This document shows, piece by piece, positions 42,689 to 52,242 of a stretch of DNA of 64,000 nt. The stretch lies in assembly GCA_027491335.1 (NCBI GenBank), contig JAIXWJ010000025.1, positions 23,666 to 87,665 of the forward strand, written 5' to 3'. The DNA is from Actinomycetes bacterium. Its GTDB lineage: Bacteria > Actinomycetota > Acidimicrobiia > Acidimicrobiales > Ilumatobacteraceae. The notes under the pieces are model-generated. The model was given only the letters and a program-made list of their open reading frames with translations, was not told the DNA's origin and searched no databases. Every line of letters starts with the position of its first letter. The stretch's first letter is position 1. Made by a program: the position numbers and the translations under genes.

Positions 42689-42804
42689 GTCCTACCTTTC
42701 TCTCGATGTAACGGGCCTGATGAAACGGGATGCTCGAGGCATCGGCGACACCGAACCGCGAGCGGTCCGGAATCACACGTGTGTCATTCGAGAGTATCAG
42801 TCGC

Positions 42805-43296
42805 CTAGAGGTAGGTTCCCGGGCGTTCGTCCGCGGTCGGGGCTCCGCCCGGCCCCACGTCCGGCTGGCCCAGACGTCGCATCTCGTCGAACTGCTGGCG
42901 GGCGGCGATCTGCTGGGCGAACAGGGTCGCTTGAATTCCGTGGAAGAGTCCTTCCAGCCAACCCACCAATTGGGCGTGGGCGATGCGCAACTCGGATTCC
43001 GACGGCGCGTCCTCGGAGAACGGCAGAGCCAACATCCGCAATTCCTGTTGCAGATCCGGAGACAGAGCCTCGGCCAACTCCACGATCGACCGCTCGTAGA
43101 TCTCGGCGAGGCGCTCCCGACTGGGTTGATCGAGGGCCGCGGTGCGGGCTTCCTCGAGGAGCTGTTTGATCATCGAACCGATGCGCATCACTTTTCCCGG
43201 CTCGGTGATGCTCTGCGGTGCCGGCTCGCCCGAGGGGCCCGGTGCGACCCCGGTGATCAGAACCTCGTCGGGAGCATGGATCGGCTGTTCGGTCAT
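42805..43296 (-). CDS. bpa: Bacterial proteasome activator Bpa/PafE
   Basis: 163 residues. EPGKVMRIGSMIKQLLEE, LRIAHAQLVGWLEGLFHGIQ in two segments, TLFAQQIAARQQFDEMRR match Bpa closely. Bpa forms a dodecameric ring that opens the 20S proteasome without ATP by inserting its C terminus; the terminal residues here are GTYL, like the GQYL of mycobacterial Bpa. This predicts a 20S proteasome in the organism. The start is preceded by CATAAT at six bases. Confidence 0.9.
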   Translation of the reverse strand: MTEQPIHAPDEVLITGVAPGPSGEPAPQSITEPGKVMRIGSMIKQLLEEARTAALDQPSRERLAEIYERSIVELAEALSPDLQQELRMLALPFSEDAPSESELRIAHAQLVGWLEGLFHGIQATLFAQQIAARQQFDEMRRLGQPDVGPGGAPTADERPGTYL

Positions 43297-43303
43297 GCCC
43301 CGA

Positions 43304-44428
43304 TTATGGACGAGTCCCGGCGATGAGGGGGACCAGCATCTCGTCGGCGGTCAGTGACCCATGGCGCCCGATCAATCGGAACGGACCCGAATCGAGCGGA
43401 TCATGGAACGTCGTGGCGGTGTGCGGCGCCAGGGCCAGGGTTCCGAGTCGTCGGATCGCGGCGTCTTGGCCGCGACCACCCGGGGCCGGCCCCAGCCACG
43501 CTTCGTCGACCACCTGTTCCTTGGTCGCGACCCAGGCGAATTCGGAGTACAAGTCCGTGCAGATGCGCCGCAACTCGGCCTCGTGTCCGCGCTTGGCGTG
43601 CAGCCAGCGAAAGCGACCTTCTCCCGACTGATGGTGAACATGTTCGAGCAAACGCAGTGGCAATTCCACGACGTTGTCCCCCACGTGCACCTGACCGTGA
43701 TCGGCGGTCACCGCCAAGGTGGTGCCCGATGGGAGTGCGTCGTGCAGGGAGCGCGCGAGCCAGTCGACGAAGGACAGCTCGTCGTCGTAATGAGAACCGA
43801 GACCGCATTCGTGCGCGATCTTGTCGAGTCCGTCGTAATAGGCGTACACGAACGATTGGCTCTCGTCGCGCACCAAGCGAGCGCATTGCGTGATGATGGA
43901 GCTCGCGGTTCTCCATCCGTGCGGTCGTGCGCCGCGGAGATGAGCGAAGGTGAACGCGGTGGATTCGAGGTCCGCACGGCTCACCACGGGCACGGACATG
44001 CCGACGAACGGCGGGATCGGTTGCACCGTCGCCGGCTCGAACGTTTTGCGAGCGTCGCGATCATCGACGGTCCATCGAAGACTGTTCATGATCCCGTCGC
44101 CCATGTCCATGCGATAACCGACGATGCCGTGCTCGAGGGGCGACACGCCGGTCGCCAAACTCGTGAGGGCACTGGCGGTGGTGGACGGACCGACGGTGGT
44201 GATCGGTCCGCCGACGAGAGACGACAGGAATGGTGCACGGTGGGTGCGCGAACTCAGCTGGTTCCAACCGAGTCCGTCGATGAGCAGGAGAACGATCGAC
44301 CGCGCGTTTCGAAGTGGCTCGGGAAACCAGGTCGGACGCCGACCCGGCGACGACAAGAGACAACCGGGCACGATTCCGGAGATGTTCGCGCCCGAGTAGT
44401 CGGGCAACGTCGGTTGGGGGCCGGCCAT
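43304..44428 (-). CDS. Alkaline phosphatase/type I phosphodiesterase-family protein
   Basis: 374 residues from an ATG giving MAGPQPTLPDYSGANISG. Family features: RSIVLLLIDGLGWNQL, the nucleophile region GPSTTASALTSLATGVSPLE, AYYDGLDKIAHECG and LAVTADHGQVHV; these supply the Asp, Thr and His metal ligands of the phosphopyrophosphatase/phosphodiesterase superfamily. Substrate unknown. Upstream in-frame starts (44446 and a GTG at 44482) are possible. It is 7 nt from bpa. Confidence 0.75.
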   Translation of the reverse strand: MAGPQPTLPDYSGANISGIVPGCLLSSPGRRPTWFPEPLRNARSIVLLLIDGLGWNQLSSRTHRAPFLSSLVGGPITTVGPSTTASALTSLATGVSPLEHGIVGYRMDMGDGIMNSLRWTVDDRDARKTFEPATVQPIPPFVGMSVPVVSRADLESTAFTFAHLRGARPHGWRTASSIITQCARLVRDESQSFVYAYYDGLDKIAHECGLGSHYDDELSFVDWLARSLHDALPSGTTLAVTADHGQVHVGDNVVELPLRLLEHVHHQSGEGRFRWLHAKRGHEAELRRICTDLYSEFAWVATKEQVVDEAWLGPAPGGRGQDAAIRRLGTLALAPHTATTFHDPLDSGPFRLIGRHGSLTADEMLVPLIAGTRP

Positions 44429-44486
44429 GCACACATCTTCGCCCATCGCCACGACGCGGGTGCACTCCGTGTGCCCGTTCACCTCC

Positions 44487-44492
44487 TACGAT
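44487..44492 (+). promoter_or_regulatory. Leaderless -10 element of the Rrf2 regulator
   Basis: TACGAT, then GTGGTC and the GTG at 44499. Confidence 0.55.
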
Positions 44493-44498
44493 GTGGTC

Positions 44499-44945
44499 GT
44501 GCGAGTGTCGACCCGGGGTGACTATGCCTGTCGAGCCTTGTTGTCGTTGACCCTCCACGCCGAGGGTCAGGGGCCCACCTCGGTCCGCGACATCGCCGAG
44601 CGGACCGGTCTCCCCCAGCCATATTTGGAGCAGATCCTGCTGGCGCTGAAGGGCGCCGGTCTGGTTCGCTCAAAGCGCGGAGTCGGAGGGGGTTACACCT
44701 TGGCCCGACCGCCCGCCGAGATCAGGCTCAACGAGATCATCTCGGCCGTCGACGGCCCCATCACGCTGGGGGATTTCGGCGAACCGCACCAGGATGGTTC
44801 GTGTGATCACGAGGGCCAGTGCGTTCTATTGGCGATCTGGAAGCAGGCGGGCGACCACATGCGTCAGCATCTGGAGGGATTCACGTTGGCGTCGATCGCC
44901 GACGCGGCCCGCGGAACCGGCCCGTGGCCGGAATCGCTTCACTGA
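44499..44945 (+). CDS. Rrf2-family transcriptional regulator
   Basis: 148 residues from GTG at 44499. Winged helix: VRVSTRGDYACRALLSLTLH, DIAERTGLPQPYLEQILLAL and KGAGLVRSKRGVGGGYTLAR. The Fe-S loop has two cysteines (GSCDHEGQCVLLAIW), corresponding to the later two of the three in IscR; the first is missing. It could sense redox or cysteine. It is divergent from the phosphodiesterase gene and convergent with nusB. Confidence 0.9.
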   Translation: MRVSTRGDYACRALLSLTLHAEGQGPTSVRDIAERTGLPQPYLEQILLALKGAGLVRSKRGVGGGYTLARPPAEIRLNEIISAVDGPITLGDFGEPHQDGSCDHEGQCVLLAIWKQAGDHMRQHLEGFTLASIADAARGTGPWPESLH

Positions 44946-44987
44946 GCCGAGATCACCTTTTCGCGATCAGCATCTCGGCGGTTCCGG

Positions 44988-45395
44988 TCAGCGAACGCTG
45001 GCGGCGACGGCCGACAGCACGCCGTTCACGAATCGTCCCGAGTCGTCGGTGCTGAATCGCTTGGCCAACTCCACCGCTTCGTCGAGCACCACGGCTGTCG
45101 GCACGTCGTTGCGATGCTTCAATTCGAACGTGGCGACACGAAGGATGTTGCGATCCAACGCGGGCATTCGATCGATGGTCCACCCGGTGGAATGAGTCGC
45201 GATGCAGGCGTCGATGTCTTCTTGGTGCTCCATGACTCCGAGCACCAGAAGCCGAACCACGTGATCCACGGGCATGACCTGCGCATCCACGACCTGGCGC
45301 GGGGTGATGCCCTTGGACTCGGCCTCGTACAGCAACGTGAGAGCCGACTCGCGGGCGACGGACCGGGGATCCTCGACCCCGGAGCGCTTGTTCAC
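44988..45395 (-). CDS. nusB: Transcription antitermination protein NusB
   Basis: 135 residues from GTG, 1 nt after the efp stop. VARESALTLLYEAESKGI, VMEHQEDIDACIATHSTGW, IDRMPALDRNILRVATFEL and VVLDEAVELAKRFSTDDSGR are classic. NusB with NusE promotes processive transcription of rRNA operons. Position after efp is conserved in actinobacteria. Upstream in-frame codons overlap efp and are not used. Confidence 0.95.
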   Translation of the reverse strand: MNKRSGVEDPRSVARESALTLLYEAESKGITPRQVVDAQVMPVDHVVRLLVLGVMEHQEDIDACIATHSTGWTIDRMPALDRNILRVATFELKHRNDVPTAVVLDEAVELAKRFSTDDSGRFVNGVLSAVAASVR

Positions 45396-45396
45396 G

Positions 45397-45960
45397 TCAG
45401 ACTCGCGTGATGTAATCGCCGGAGCGGGTGTCCACCTTGACCTTGTCACCGATGTTGACGAAGAGGGGAACCTGGATGACCTTGCCGGTCTCGAGTTCGG
45501 CCGGTTTGCGTGCGCCCGACACTCGGTCTCCCTGGATGCCGGGCTCGGTGTTGGCGATCGTCAACTCCACCGCGGCGGGAATTTCGACCGAGACGATTTC
45601 TCCGTTGTGGATGGCGATGATGGCGACCATCGACTCGATGAGATAGTCGGCGGCGTCACCGAGGGCCACGGGAGCCACGGACATCTGGTCGTAGCTGTCG
45701 GTGTCCATGAAGATGTAGTCGTCGCCGTCGCGATACAGGAACTGCATGTCCTTCTTTTCGAGGATGGCCTGCTCGACGCGGATGCCGGCGTTGAAGGTCT
45801 TGTCGAAGACGTTGCCGGTGCGCAGGTTGCGCAGTTTGGTGCGCACGAAAGCGCCACCCTTGCCCGGCTTCACGTGCTGGAACTCCACGACCTGGAACAG
45901 ACCATTGTCCAGTTCGAGGGTGATTCCATTCTTGAGATCGTTGGTGGTTATCGCGGGCAT
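45397..45960 (-). CDS. efp: Translation elongation factor P
   Basis: 187 residues. [37 protein letters not shown] (Lys34 at the tip of the loop that reaches the peptidyl-transferase centre) and the C-terminal OB domain [22 protein letters not shown] relieves ribosome stalling at proline runs. The ATG overlaps the pepQ stop by 13 nt, with AAGGA upstream. No modification enzyme gene is visible nearby. Confidence 0.97.
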   Translation of the reverse strand: MPAITTNDLKNGITLELDNGLFQVVEFQHVKPGKGGAFVRTKLRNLRTGNVFDKTFNAGIRVEQAILEKKDMQFLYRDGDDYIFMDTDSYDQMSVAPVALGDAADYLIESMVAIIAIHNGEIVSVEIPAAVELTIANTEPGIQGDRVSGARKPAELETGKVIQVPLFVNIGDKVKVDTRSGDYITRV

Positions 45961-47027
45961 ATCGGGTCCTTCGGGGAGCTGGTGAGAATCTCGTGGGAAT
46001 CGTCGGTGACGAGGATCAGGTCCTCGATCCGCATTCCTGCGAAGCCCCCACGATAGAGCCCCGGCTCGATGGTCACGACATCTCCGGGGCGCAAAACGGC
46101 GTCCGATGAGGCGTTGATGAACGGATTCTCGTGAATCTGCAATCCGACTCCATGTCCGAGACCATGGGTGAACCATTCCTCGAGACCCGCGGTCGCCAGT
46201 ACCCGACGACAGGCCGTGTCGATGTCCTTGACGGCGCGACCGGGCGCCACCAAGGCGGTGGCGGTGGCCTGCGCATCGTGAAGTATCCGATACCACTCGG
46301 ACACTTCGTCGCTCGGCGAACCGATGAAGAACGTCCTCGTCATGTCGGAGTGATGCCCCTCGACCAAGGCGCCCACATCGACCACGACCGTGTCGCCGTC
46401 TTCGAAGCCGCGGTCGGTGGGTCGATGATGCGGCAACGCCGAGTTGTTCGGACCACTGGCGACGATGGTGTCGTACGACGGACCGTCGGCGCCCAATTCG
46501 CGCATCCGTGATTCGAGAGCATCGCGAAGGGCGCGCTCGGTCGTACCGGGTCGGAACAGTTCGATGCTCGACGCCAAGGCCGCGTCGGCGATCTCCGCCG
46601 CTCGACGGATCTTGTCGATCTCGGTCACCGACTTCGATCGTCGCAAGTTCGAGAGCTCGGAGTTGGCGGCGGTCAATCGTTCTCCGACCGCGGCGGAAAT
46701 GGTGCGCCACATGGCGACGGTGAGATGTCCTTCCTGCACCGCGATGGGGTCCTCGGGGGCGACGGCCGACAGTGCGTCGACCATCGCCCGCGTGGTGCGA
46801 CATTCGAGCACCTCGACGATCGAGGAAACCTCGTTCGCCGCTTGATCGACGTACCTCCCATCCGTGAGAAGAGTCGCACGCTTCTCCTGCAACAGCAACC
46901 AACCGTTGGATCCGGTGAAGCCGGAACACCAACGCACGTCCTCGGGACTGGTCAGCAACAAGGCGCCTCGATCGACGCCGGCCAGACGCAGGGCCGAGGC
47001 GAAGCGATCCTCGGGCTCGATTCTCAT
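45948..47027 (-). CDS. pepQ: Xaa-Pro aminopeptidase, M24 family
   Basis: 359 residues. N-terminal creatinase-like domain ([17 protein letters not shown]) and pita-bread metalloprotease domain with all five metal ligands: [20 protein letters not shown] (two Asp), [14 protein letters not shown] (His), [11 protein letters not shown] (Glu) and [11 protein letters not shown] (Glu). It removes residues linked to proline. The ATG overlaps the aroQ stop as ATGA. pepQ-efp-nusB order matches mycobacteria. pepQ and pepP cannot be told apart from sequence alone. Confidence 0.92.
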   Translation of the reverse strand: MRIEPEDRFASALRLAGVDRGALLLTSPEDVRWCSGFTGSNGWLLLQEKRATLLTDGRYVDQAANEVSSIVEVLECRTTRAMVDALSAVAPEDPIAVQEGHLTVAMWRTISAAVGERLTAANSELSNLRRSKSVTEIDKIRRAAEIADAALASSIELFRPGTTERALRDALESRMRELGADGPSYDTIVASGPNNSALPHHRPTDRGFEDGDTVVVDVGALVEGHHSDMTRTFFIGSPSDEVSEWYRILHDAQATATALVAPGRAVKDIDTACRRVLATAGLEEWFTHGLGHGVGLQIHENPFINASSDAVLRPGDVVTIEPGLYRGGFAGMRIEDLILVTDDSHEILTSSPKDPICPR

Positions 47028-47464
47028 CGGGACGGTGCGTTCACGACGGCCGCGCGAACGGCGAGGTCGTACCCCTCGGCGCCCAGGCCGGCGATCGTGC
47101 ACACGGCCTTCGGGGCGACAACGCTGACGTGGCGGAAGGATTCGCGGGCATGAGGGTTGGAGATGTGAACCTCGACGACTCGGCCCTCGAAGGCGCCCAG
47201 AGCGTCGTGAATGCTCCATGAGTAGTGAGTCAGGGCGCCGGCGTTGATGATGATCGCCACGTGTCGACCTCGTGCGGAGTGGATCGCATCCACGAGTTCA
47301 CCCTCGTGGTTGGACTGAAGAACCTCGACCGTGTGTCCCCTGTCGGCCGCCGCTCGAATCACGCGTTCCTGATGGTCCGCGAGGGTGGTCGTTCCGTAGA
47401 TCGCGGGCTCGCGTTGGCCGAGAAGATTCAGGTTCGGTCCGTGCAGAAGAAGAATGCTGGCCAC
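47024..47464 (-). CDS. aroQ: 3-dehydroquinate dehydratase, type II
   Basis: 146 residues. [40 protein letters not shown] and [20 protein letters not shown] are the conserved active-site blocks of the type II enzyme (shikimate step 3). GTG start is preceded by TAATGT at six bases, and a hairpin separates it from aroB, so it likely begins its own transcript with pepQ, efp and nusB. Confidence 0.96.
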   Translation of the reverse strand: MASILLLHGPNLNLLGQREPAIYGTTTLADHQERVIRAAADRGHTVEVLQSNHEGELVDAIHSARGRHVAIIINAGALTHYSWSIHDALGAFEGRVVEVHISNPHARESFRHVSVVAPKAVCTIAGLGAEGYDLAVRAAVVNAPSR

Positions 47465-47470
47465 GGTCGG

Positions 47471-47476
47471 ACATTA
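47471..47476 (-). promoter_or_regulatory. Leaderless -10 element of aroQ
   Basis: TAATGT, then CCGACC and the GTG at 47464. Confidence 0.6.
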
Positions 47477-47480
47477 CCTG

Positions 47481-47499
47481 GCGTGACTTGGCGTCACGC
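47481..47499 (-). terminator. Hairpin between aroB and aroQ
   Basis: GCGTGAC and GTCACGC pair perfectly over 7 bp around a 5-nt loop; an AAAA-rich repeat lies on the aroB side. It sits immediately upstream of the aroQ -10 box and may separate the two transcripts. Confidence 0.4.
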
Positions 47500-47526
47500 T
47501 GGGTTTTACTCATGCGATTTTGCTCA
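47499..47526 (-). repeat. 14-bp imperfect tandem repeat starting at the aroB stop codon
   Basis: On the minus strand TGAGCAAAATCGCA (47526-47513) is followed by TGAGTAAAACCCAG (47512-47499), 10 or 11 of 14 matching. The first unit starts with the aroB stop TGA, as in the two longer arrays, though the sequence is unrelated. Confidence 0.55.
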
Positions 47527-48540
47527 GGCGATGAGGTACCCGCGAAGCGTTTCGGCGACGGTCGACGGTTCGATGTCGTTGACTACCTCCAAGCCCCGCT
47601 CGGAATCGAGCACGAACGTCAGTCCGGAGGTGGCCTTCTTGTCGCGGGCGATCACGGACATCAGATCGTCGATGGCGAAGACCTCGGTCGGTCTGGTGGC
47701 CAATCCGTACGTCCCACCGACGACGTTCTCGTGGAGTGCGACCCGGTCGCCATCGATGCGCCCCAATCGATGCGCCAAATGGGCCGCGAAGACCAGACCC
47801 ATGGCCACCGCCTCACCGTGGGCGACCGAGTGCCGGCCAACGGTCTCGATCGCATGGGCCAGGGTGTGGCCGTAGTTCAGCAACGCTCGTCGTCCGCCCT
47901 CGCGTTCGTCCTGGGCGACGATGTCGGCCTTGATGCGGGCGCACGCGGCAACACGGGCATCGAGATCGAATCCGAGCAAGTCCTGTCCCGAGATGAAGTG
48001 ATACTTGGCGATCTCGCCCAGTCCGCATCGGGTCTCGGACTCGGGTAGTGACTCGAGATGGTCGAGGTCGCACAGAACCGCCGATGGTTGCCAGAAGGCC
48101 CCAACGAGATTCTTGCCCTCGGGGATATTCACCCCGGTCTTGCCGCCGATGGCCGCATCGACCATCGCGAGGAGCGATGTCGCAACGTGCACGACGGCGG
48201 TGCCTCGATGCCAGGCGGAGGCGGCGAAACCGGCGACATCGGTGACCATTCCTCCACCCACACCGATGATGACGTCGTTGCGTGTGAGGCCGAAGGAGGC
48301 GAATTCACGACTCAGGCTCTCGATCGTCGCCAGATTCTTGTGTTCTTCACCGCGTCCGATGCGAATCGTCGTGCTCGGGATGCTCGACAGCTCGACCGAA
48401 GGCAATCCATCTTGGGTGATGATCACCGCGCGACGCGCCGTGGGGGGCAGGTGGTCGCTCAACTCGCGCGAAACGCCCCGACCCACGATGATCGGATACG
48501 ACCGCGAACCGAGGTCGACGACGATCTCGTGGCGACTCAC
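47524..48540 (-). CDS. aroB: 3-dehydroquinate synthase
   Basis: 338 residues, NAD- and metal-dependent shikimate step 2. GVGGGMVTDVAGFAASAWHRG, AMVDAAIGGKTGVNIPEGKN and LNYGHTLAHAIE (metal-ligand histidines) are all conserved. The start overlaps the aroK stop as ATGA. The stop codon is the first triplet of a 14-bp tandem repeat. Confidence 0.97.
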   Translation of the reverse strand: MSRHEIVVDLGSRSYPIIVGRGVSRELSDHLPPTARRAVIITQDGLPSVELSSIPSTTIRIGRGEEHKNLATIESLSREFASFGLTRNDVIIGVGGGMVTDVAGFAASAWHRGTAVVHVATSLLAMVDAAIGGKTGVNIPEGKNLVGAFWQPSAVLCDLDHLESLPESETRCGLGEIAKYHFISGQDLLGFDLDARVAACARIKADIVAQDEREGGRRALLNYGHTLAHAIETVGRHSVAHGEAVAMGLVFAAHLAHRLGRIDGDRVALHENVVGGTYGLATRPTEVFAIDDLMSVIARDKKATSGLTFVLDSERGLEVVNDIEPSTVAETLRGYLIA

Positions 48541-49064
48541 CGGGAGTCACCACCGATGGCGAGAAGGCAAGCGTTCACGATCTCGTCCGGAGAGCGATCA
48601 TCGACATCGATCACGTTCGTGCTCACCGACTCGTACAGGGACCGACGCTCGGAGGACATGGCGGACAACTTACCGAACGGGTCGTCGTCGGCGAGGGGAC
48701 GATGTCCTTCGGCGCGCTTCGCCTGTCGACCGATTCGAGTCGCCAACAGTTTCGGATCCGCGCGCAACCAAATCACGTCATGACCCTCGAGCAGTCGACG
48801 ATTCCGCTCGCGAAGCACGACTCCTCCACCCGATGCGACGATGCAACGCGACGGAGTCGCCATGGCGTCCGCCAATACCCGGGATTCGAGATCCCGAAAT
48901 GCTTCCTCGCCGTCCTGTTCGAAAATGGCACGAATGCTTCGCCCCGTGATCTCCTCGACGGAAACATCGGTGTCGACGAAGAGCACGTTCATGATCTCCG
49001 CGAGACGCCGACCGATCGTGGACTTTCCGCTTCCCATGAGGCCGACGAGGACGACGTGACGCAC
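48537..49064 (-). CDS. aroK: Shikimate kinase
   Basis: 175 residues from GTG at 49064. P-loop VGLMGSGKSTIGRRLA, substrate-binding FVDTDVSVEE, GEEAFRDLES and CIVASGGGVVLRERNR are conserved, and the lid region RPLADDDP follows. Phosphorylates shikimate at position 3 using ATP. It begins 7 nt after aroC; a longer in-frame start would overlap aroC. Confidence 0.96.
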   Translation of the reverse strand: MRHVVLVGLMGSGKSTIGRRLAEIMNVLFVDTDVSVEEITGRSIRAIFEQDGEEAFRDLESRVLADAMATPSRCIVASGGGVVLRERNRRLLEGHDVIWLRADPKLLATRIGRQAKRAEGHRPLADDDPFGKLSAMSSERRSLYESVSTNVIDVDDRSPDEIVNACLLAIGGDSR

Positions 49065-49071
49065 CCCGACC

Positions 49072-50226
49072 TCACCGAGCGGCGGCGTTGGTGGCATTAC
49101 GGGTGAACTCGCCGATCGAGTCACCACCGAATTTGCGCTGGGCTTCGGCGGCCAGGACCAAAGCCACCATCGTCTCGGCGACGACTCCCATCGCCGGCAC
49201 GGCGGTGACGTCGGTGCGCTCCTTGAACGAGACCGCCGAATCCTTGGTGACGACGTCGACGGTGGGCAGCGACGGCTTGTTCAAGGTGGCAAGGGGCTTC
49301 ATGGCCGCTCGCACGACGAGCAAGCCACCGTTGCTGATGCCACCTTCGGTGCCACCAGCCAGAGTGGTGTCGCGGGCGTAATCGCCCGCCGATTCGTCCC
49401 AACGAACGGCATCGTGGGCGGCACTACCACGACGGCCGGCAACGTCGAATCCGTCGCCGATCTCGACGCCCTTGACCGCTTGGATGCTCATGACTGCTTG
49501 TGCCAACAACGCGTCCAACTTGCGATCCCAATGAACATGACTTCCGAGACCGACGGGCAACCCGTATCCGAGCACCTCGACGATGCCGCCGAGACTGTCG
49601 CCATCCTTGGCGGCGGCCTCGACTTCGCCGATCATCCGTGTGGCGGACTCGGGGTCGAAGCAACGCACGGGCGACTCGTCCACCGTGGCGAGGTCCGCGA
49701 AGGTGGGTCGGGCGCTTCCGGAACGAGCGCTTCCCATCTGGATGACGTGCGAGAGAATGTCGACGCCGATGGTGCGCAAGAGGAGTTTGGCCACCGCACC
49801 GGCGGCTACACGAGCGGCGGTCTCGCGCGCGCTGGCTCGTTCGAGAACGTCACGCGCATCATCGAAGCCGTACTTCTGCATTCCGGCGAGATCGGCATGA
49901 CCCGGACGAACTCGCGTCAGAGGTGCCTTCGTGGCTCCCGGCGCCGGGTTCATCTCCTCGTGCCATTTGTCGGACCTGAACCACTCGGTGTTCTTGATCT
50001 CGATCGCGACCGGCGATCCGAGAGTGCGACCGTGGCGCACGCCGCCGACCAGGGTGACTTCATCCTGCTCGAAGCGCTGACGGGGACCGCGTCCGTATCC
50101 GAGGCGACGTCGTGCCAACTCCCCCTGAATGTCGTCGACCGTCACGTGCAATCCGGCCGGCAAGCCTTCGACGATGACCACGAGGGCCTGCCCGTGGGAC
50201 TCTCCGGCGGTGAGGAAGCGCAACAT
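49072..50226 (-). CDS. aroC: Chorismate synthase
   Basis: 384 residues. [58 protein letters not shown] and [19 protein letters not shown] are family signatures; the enzyme uses reduced FMN to make chorismate. TAACCT lies eight bases before the ATG, suggesting an internal promoter inside the aro operon. The space to aroE is 22 nt. Confidence 0.97.
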   Translation of the reverse strand: MLRFLTAGESHGQALVVIVEGLPAGLHVTVDDIQGELARRRLGYGRGPRQRFEQDEVTLVGGVRHGRTLGSPVAIEIKNTEWFRSDKWHEEMNPAPGATKAPLTRVRPGHADLAGMQKYGFDDARDVLERASARETAARVAAGAVAKLLLRTIGVDILSHVIQMGSARSGSARPTFADLATVDESPVRCFDPESATRMIGEVEAAAKDGDSLGGIVEVLGYGLPVGLGSHVHWDRKLDALLAQAVMSIQAVKGVEIGDGFDVAGRRGSAAHDAVRWDESAGDYARDTTLAGGTEGGISNGGLLVVRAAMKPLATLNKPSLPTVDVVTKDSAVSFKERTDVTAVPAMGVVAETMVALVLAAEAQRKFGGDSIGEFTRNATNAAAR

Positions 50227-50234
50227 CGTGGGGA

Positions 50235-50240
50235 AGGTTA
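50235..50240 (-). promoter_or_regulatory. Internal -10 element of aroC
   Basis: TAACCT, eight bases before the aroC ATG and entirely within the 22-nt gap after aroE. Confidence 0.5.
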
Positions 50241-50248
50241 CCGGTGCG

Positions 50249-51097
50249 TCAGCCCAAGGCCCGTATGGCCGCTCGGGTCATGGACGTGACATCGGGACGC
50301 ACGCCGGTCCAGAGCGATTGCTGACGGGCCGCCTGGTGGATCAACATCCTCAGCCCGTCGACGGTGCGACTGCCGGCCGATTCGGCTTGGGCGAGCAAGG
50401 TGGTCTTCAGTGGGTGGTAGACGATGTCGACCACCACGTGGTCGGCGGTCAAGAGTCCATCGCGAAGTGGACTGACGTTCTCCCCCATCCCGACGCTGCT
50501 GGCGTTGATCACGATGTCGCTCGACCGGACCGCGTCCGCCAGCTCATTGCCATCGCACACCGCTCCCCGACCTCGTGCGAGCGGCAGCAGGAGTTCGGCG
50601 TTCGCCAAGGTGCGGTTGTGGATGAGGATCGACCCGACTCCATGTCGCGCCAGAGCATCGACGATCGATCGAGCGGCTCCTCCGGCACCCAGAACCACGA
50701 CGCGGCGCCCCTCGATGGACACACCAGCCTCGACGAGCGAGTCGCACAGACCGTCCCCGTCGGTGCTGTACCCGATCAGCTCTCCGTCGTCGCTCTTCAC
50801 GATGGTGTTCACGCTGGCGAGCGATGACGCCGATTCGTCGAGTCGATCCACGAGCGTGGCGACCGCGCTCTTGTGGGGCATGGTGACGCTGACTCCGGAG
50901 ATGGAGGACGTCCGAACCAACGAGACGAACGCGTCCAGGCTTTCGCTCGGCACCCGAAGCGCGGCGTAGGTCCAATCGAGTCGGGACGCGGCGAAACCAG
51001 CGTTGTGAATGACCGGCGACAGGCTTTGCTGAACCGGATCACCGATGACGACGGCGAGCTTCGTGCGACCGGTGACAGTCCGCTCCGAGTCATTCAT
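50249..51097 (-). CDS. aroE: Shikimate 5-dehydrogenase
   Basis: 282 residues. [19 protein letters not shown], the catalytic lysine in [39 protein letters not shown] (NADPH loop) and the C-terminal [18 protein letters not shown] are all in place. Reduces 3-dehydroshikimate. The ATG shares one base with the mltG stop (TGATG), and GGGAG precedes it. Upstream in-frame codons overlap mltG. Confidence 0.96.
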   Translation of the reverse strand: MNDSERTVTGRTKLAVVIGDPVQQSLSPVIHNAGFAASRLDWTYAALRVPSESLDAFVSLVRTSSISGVSVTMPHKSAVATLVDRLDESASSLASVNTIVKSDDGELIGYSTDGDGLCDSLVEAGVSIEGRRVVVLGAGGAARSIVDALARHGVGSILIHNRTLANAELLLPLARGRGAVCDGNELADAVRSSDIVINASSVGMGENVSPLRDGLLTADHVVVDIVYHPLKTTLLAQAESAGSRTVDGLRMLIHQAARQQSLWTGVRPDVTSMTRAAIRALG

Positions 51098-52242
51098 CAC
51101 AACACTCCCGCCTCGATGGACTTCTGAACGTTGGCCAGGTGCTGCTCCAACGTGGCCGCGAAGATGTGACGCCCGTCCTCGTCGGCGAGGACATAGTAGA
51201 GATAACGACACTGTCCGGGGTCGGTGAATTCGGCACAAATGGGATCGCCTGCGGTTGGATTCGGCGCCGGATCGAGCGCCGCCGCGATCGACTCCCGACC
51301 CGGATTCGCGATCGGCGTTGGAGGCAACCCCGTGTTCAGATACGTGTTGTACGGCGTATCGAGGGCCTTCAGCTCGAGGAACGGACGCTCGGCGTTTTGT
51401 CGGTAATACAACGTCGCGTCGATCTCGAGGGGCATGCCGAGTTCCAAGCGGTTGTAGATCACGCGGGCGATCTTGTCGCGGTCCTCGTCGAGCTTGGCCT
51501 CTCGTTCGATCATCGACGCGATGATCAGCACTTCGTACGGAGAGCGACCGACCAAGGTCATGGCATCGTCCAGACCCTCTTGTCGGCCGACGCGTTCGGT
51601 GAGGGTGATCATGTCGCGCAGGATCTGTGCCGTCGTGGAGTCACCGGCGATGAGGTACGTGTCGGGGAACAACAAACCTTCGAGACTCGTGACCGAGTCG
51701 GGTTGGTATCGAGAGCGAACGACCGACGGAACTCCATCCAAACCGGCGTCAGCCACGAGGCTGGATCGAGCGATCGAGCCCAACTCGTCGGACACCCGCT
51801 CGGCGATCTGTTCGACGGTGAAACCCTCGGGAAAGGTCACCTTGAAGTAGGTCTCGTTGGGTGGGGTTCTCAGTACCCGAAGCAGGTTGCCGATGTGATC
51901 GCGAGGTCGCATGGTGTAGAAGCCGGGCACGACGTCCAGTCCACCCTTCTCGGCGACGTACCGCTCGAACACTCCCGCATCCACGATGAAGCCAGCGGAC
52001 TCGAGATCGAGGGCCAGCGACGGCACGTCGGAGCCGTCGACGACTCGAAAGACGTCCGCCGCCAACGGATCGCCGGGCGGGTTCACTTTGCGCAGGTAGG
52101 TCAGCTGATCGACTCCGAACCAGAGCAGACCGATGGCCGCGATGGCGCAGAATGCGAACATCAACGGTCGACGGCTGTTTCGCCAGCGCGGAGATCTGAT
52201 GCTCAGATCCGGAATCAATCGCTCGTCGTCGAATTCGGTCAT
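51097..52242 (-). CDS. mltG: Endolytic murein transglycosylase MltG
   Basis: 381 residues. Cytoplasmic N terminus, one membrane helix (about 27-47), a LysM-like region, then the YceG domain with TSLEGLLFPDTYLI and the catalytic glutamate in IIASMIEREAKLDEDRDKIA, followed by PYNTYLNTGLPPTPIANPG. It cuts nascent glycan strands at the membrane. The ATG overlaps the ruvX stop as ATGA. The alaS-ruvX-mltG-aroE order is conserved in actinobacteria. Confidence 0.95.
   Translation of the reverse strand: MTEFDDERLIPDLSIRSPRWRNSRRPLMFAFCAIAAIGLLWFGVDQLTYLRKVNPPGDPLAADVFRVVDGSDVPSLALDLESAGFIVDAGVFERYVAEKGGLDVVPGFYTMRPRDHIGNLLRVLRTPPNETYFKVTFPEGFTVEQIAERVSDELGSIARSSLVADAGLDGVPSVVRSRYQPDSVTSLEGLLFPDTYLIAGDSTTAQILRDMITLTERVGRQEGLDDAMTLVGRSPYEVLIIASMIEREAKLDEDRDKIARVIYNRLELGMPLEIDATLYYRQNAERPFLELKALDTPYNTYLNTGLPPTPIANPGRESIAAALDPAPNPTAGDPICAEFTDPGQCRYLYYVLADEDGRHIFAATLEQHLANVQKSIEAGVL

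Noticed and set aside
42770..42790. CACACGTGTG palindrome between dnaE and bpa
   Set aside because: A single short palindrome with no clear relation to a promoter; too little to call an operator or terminator.
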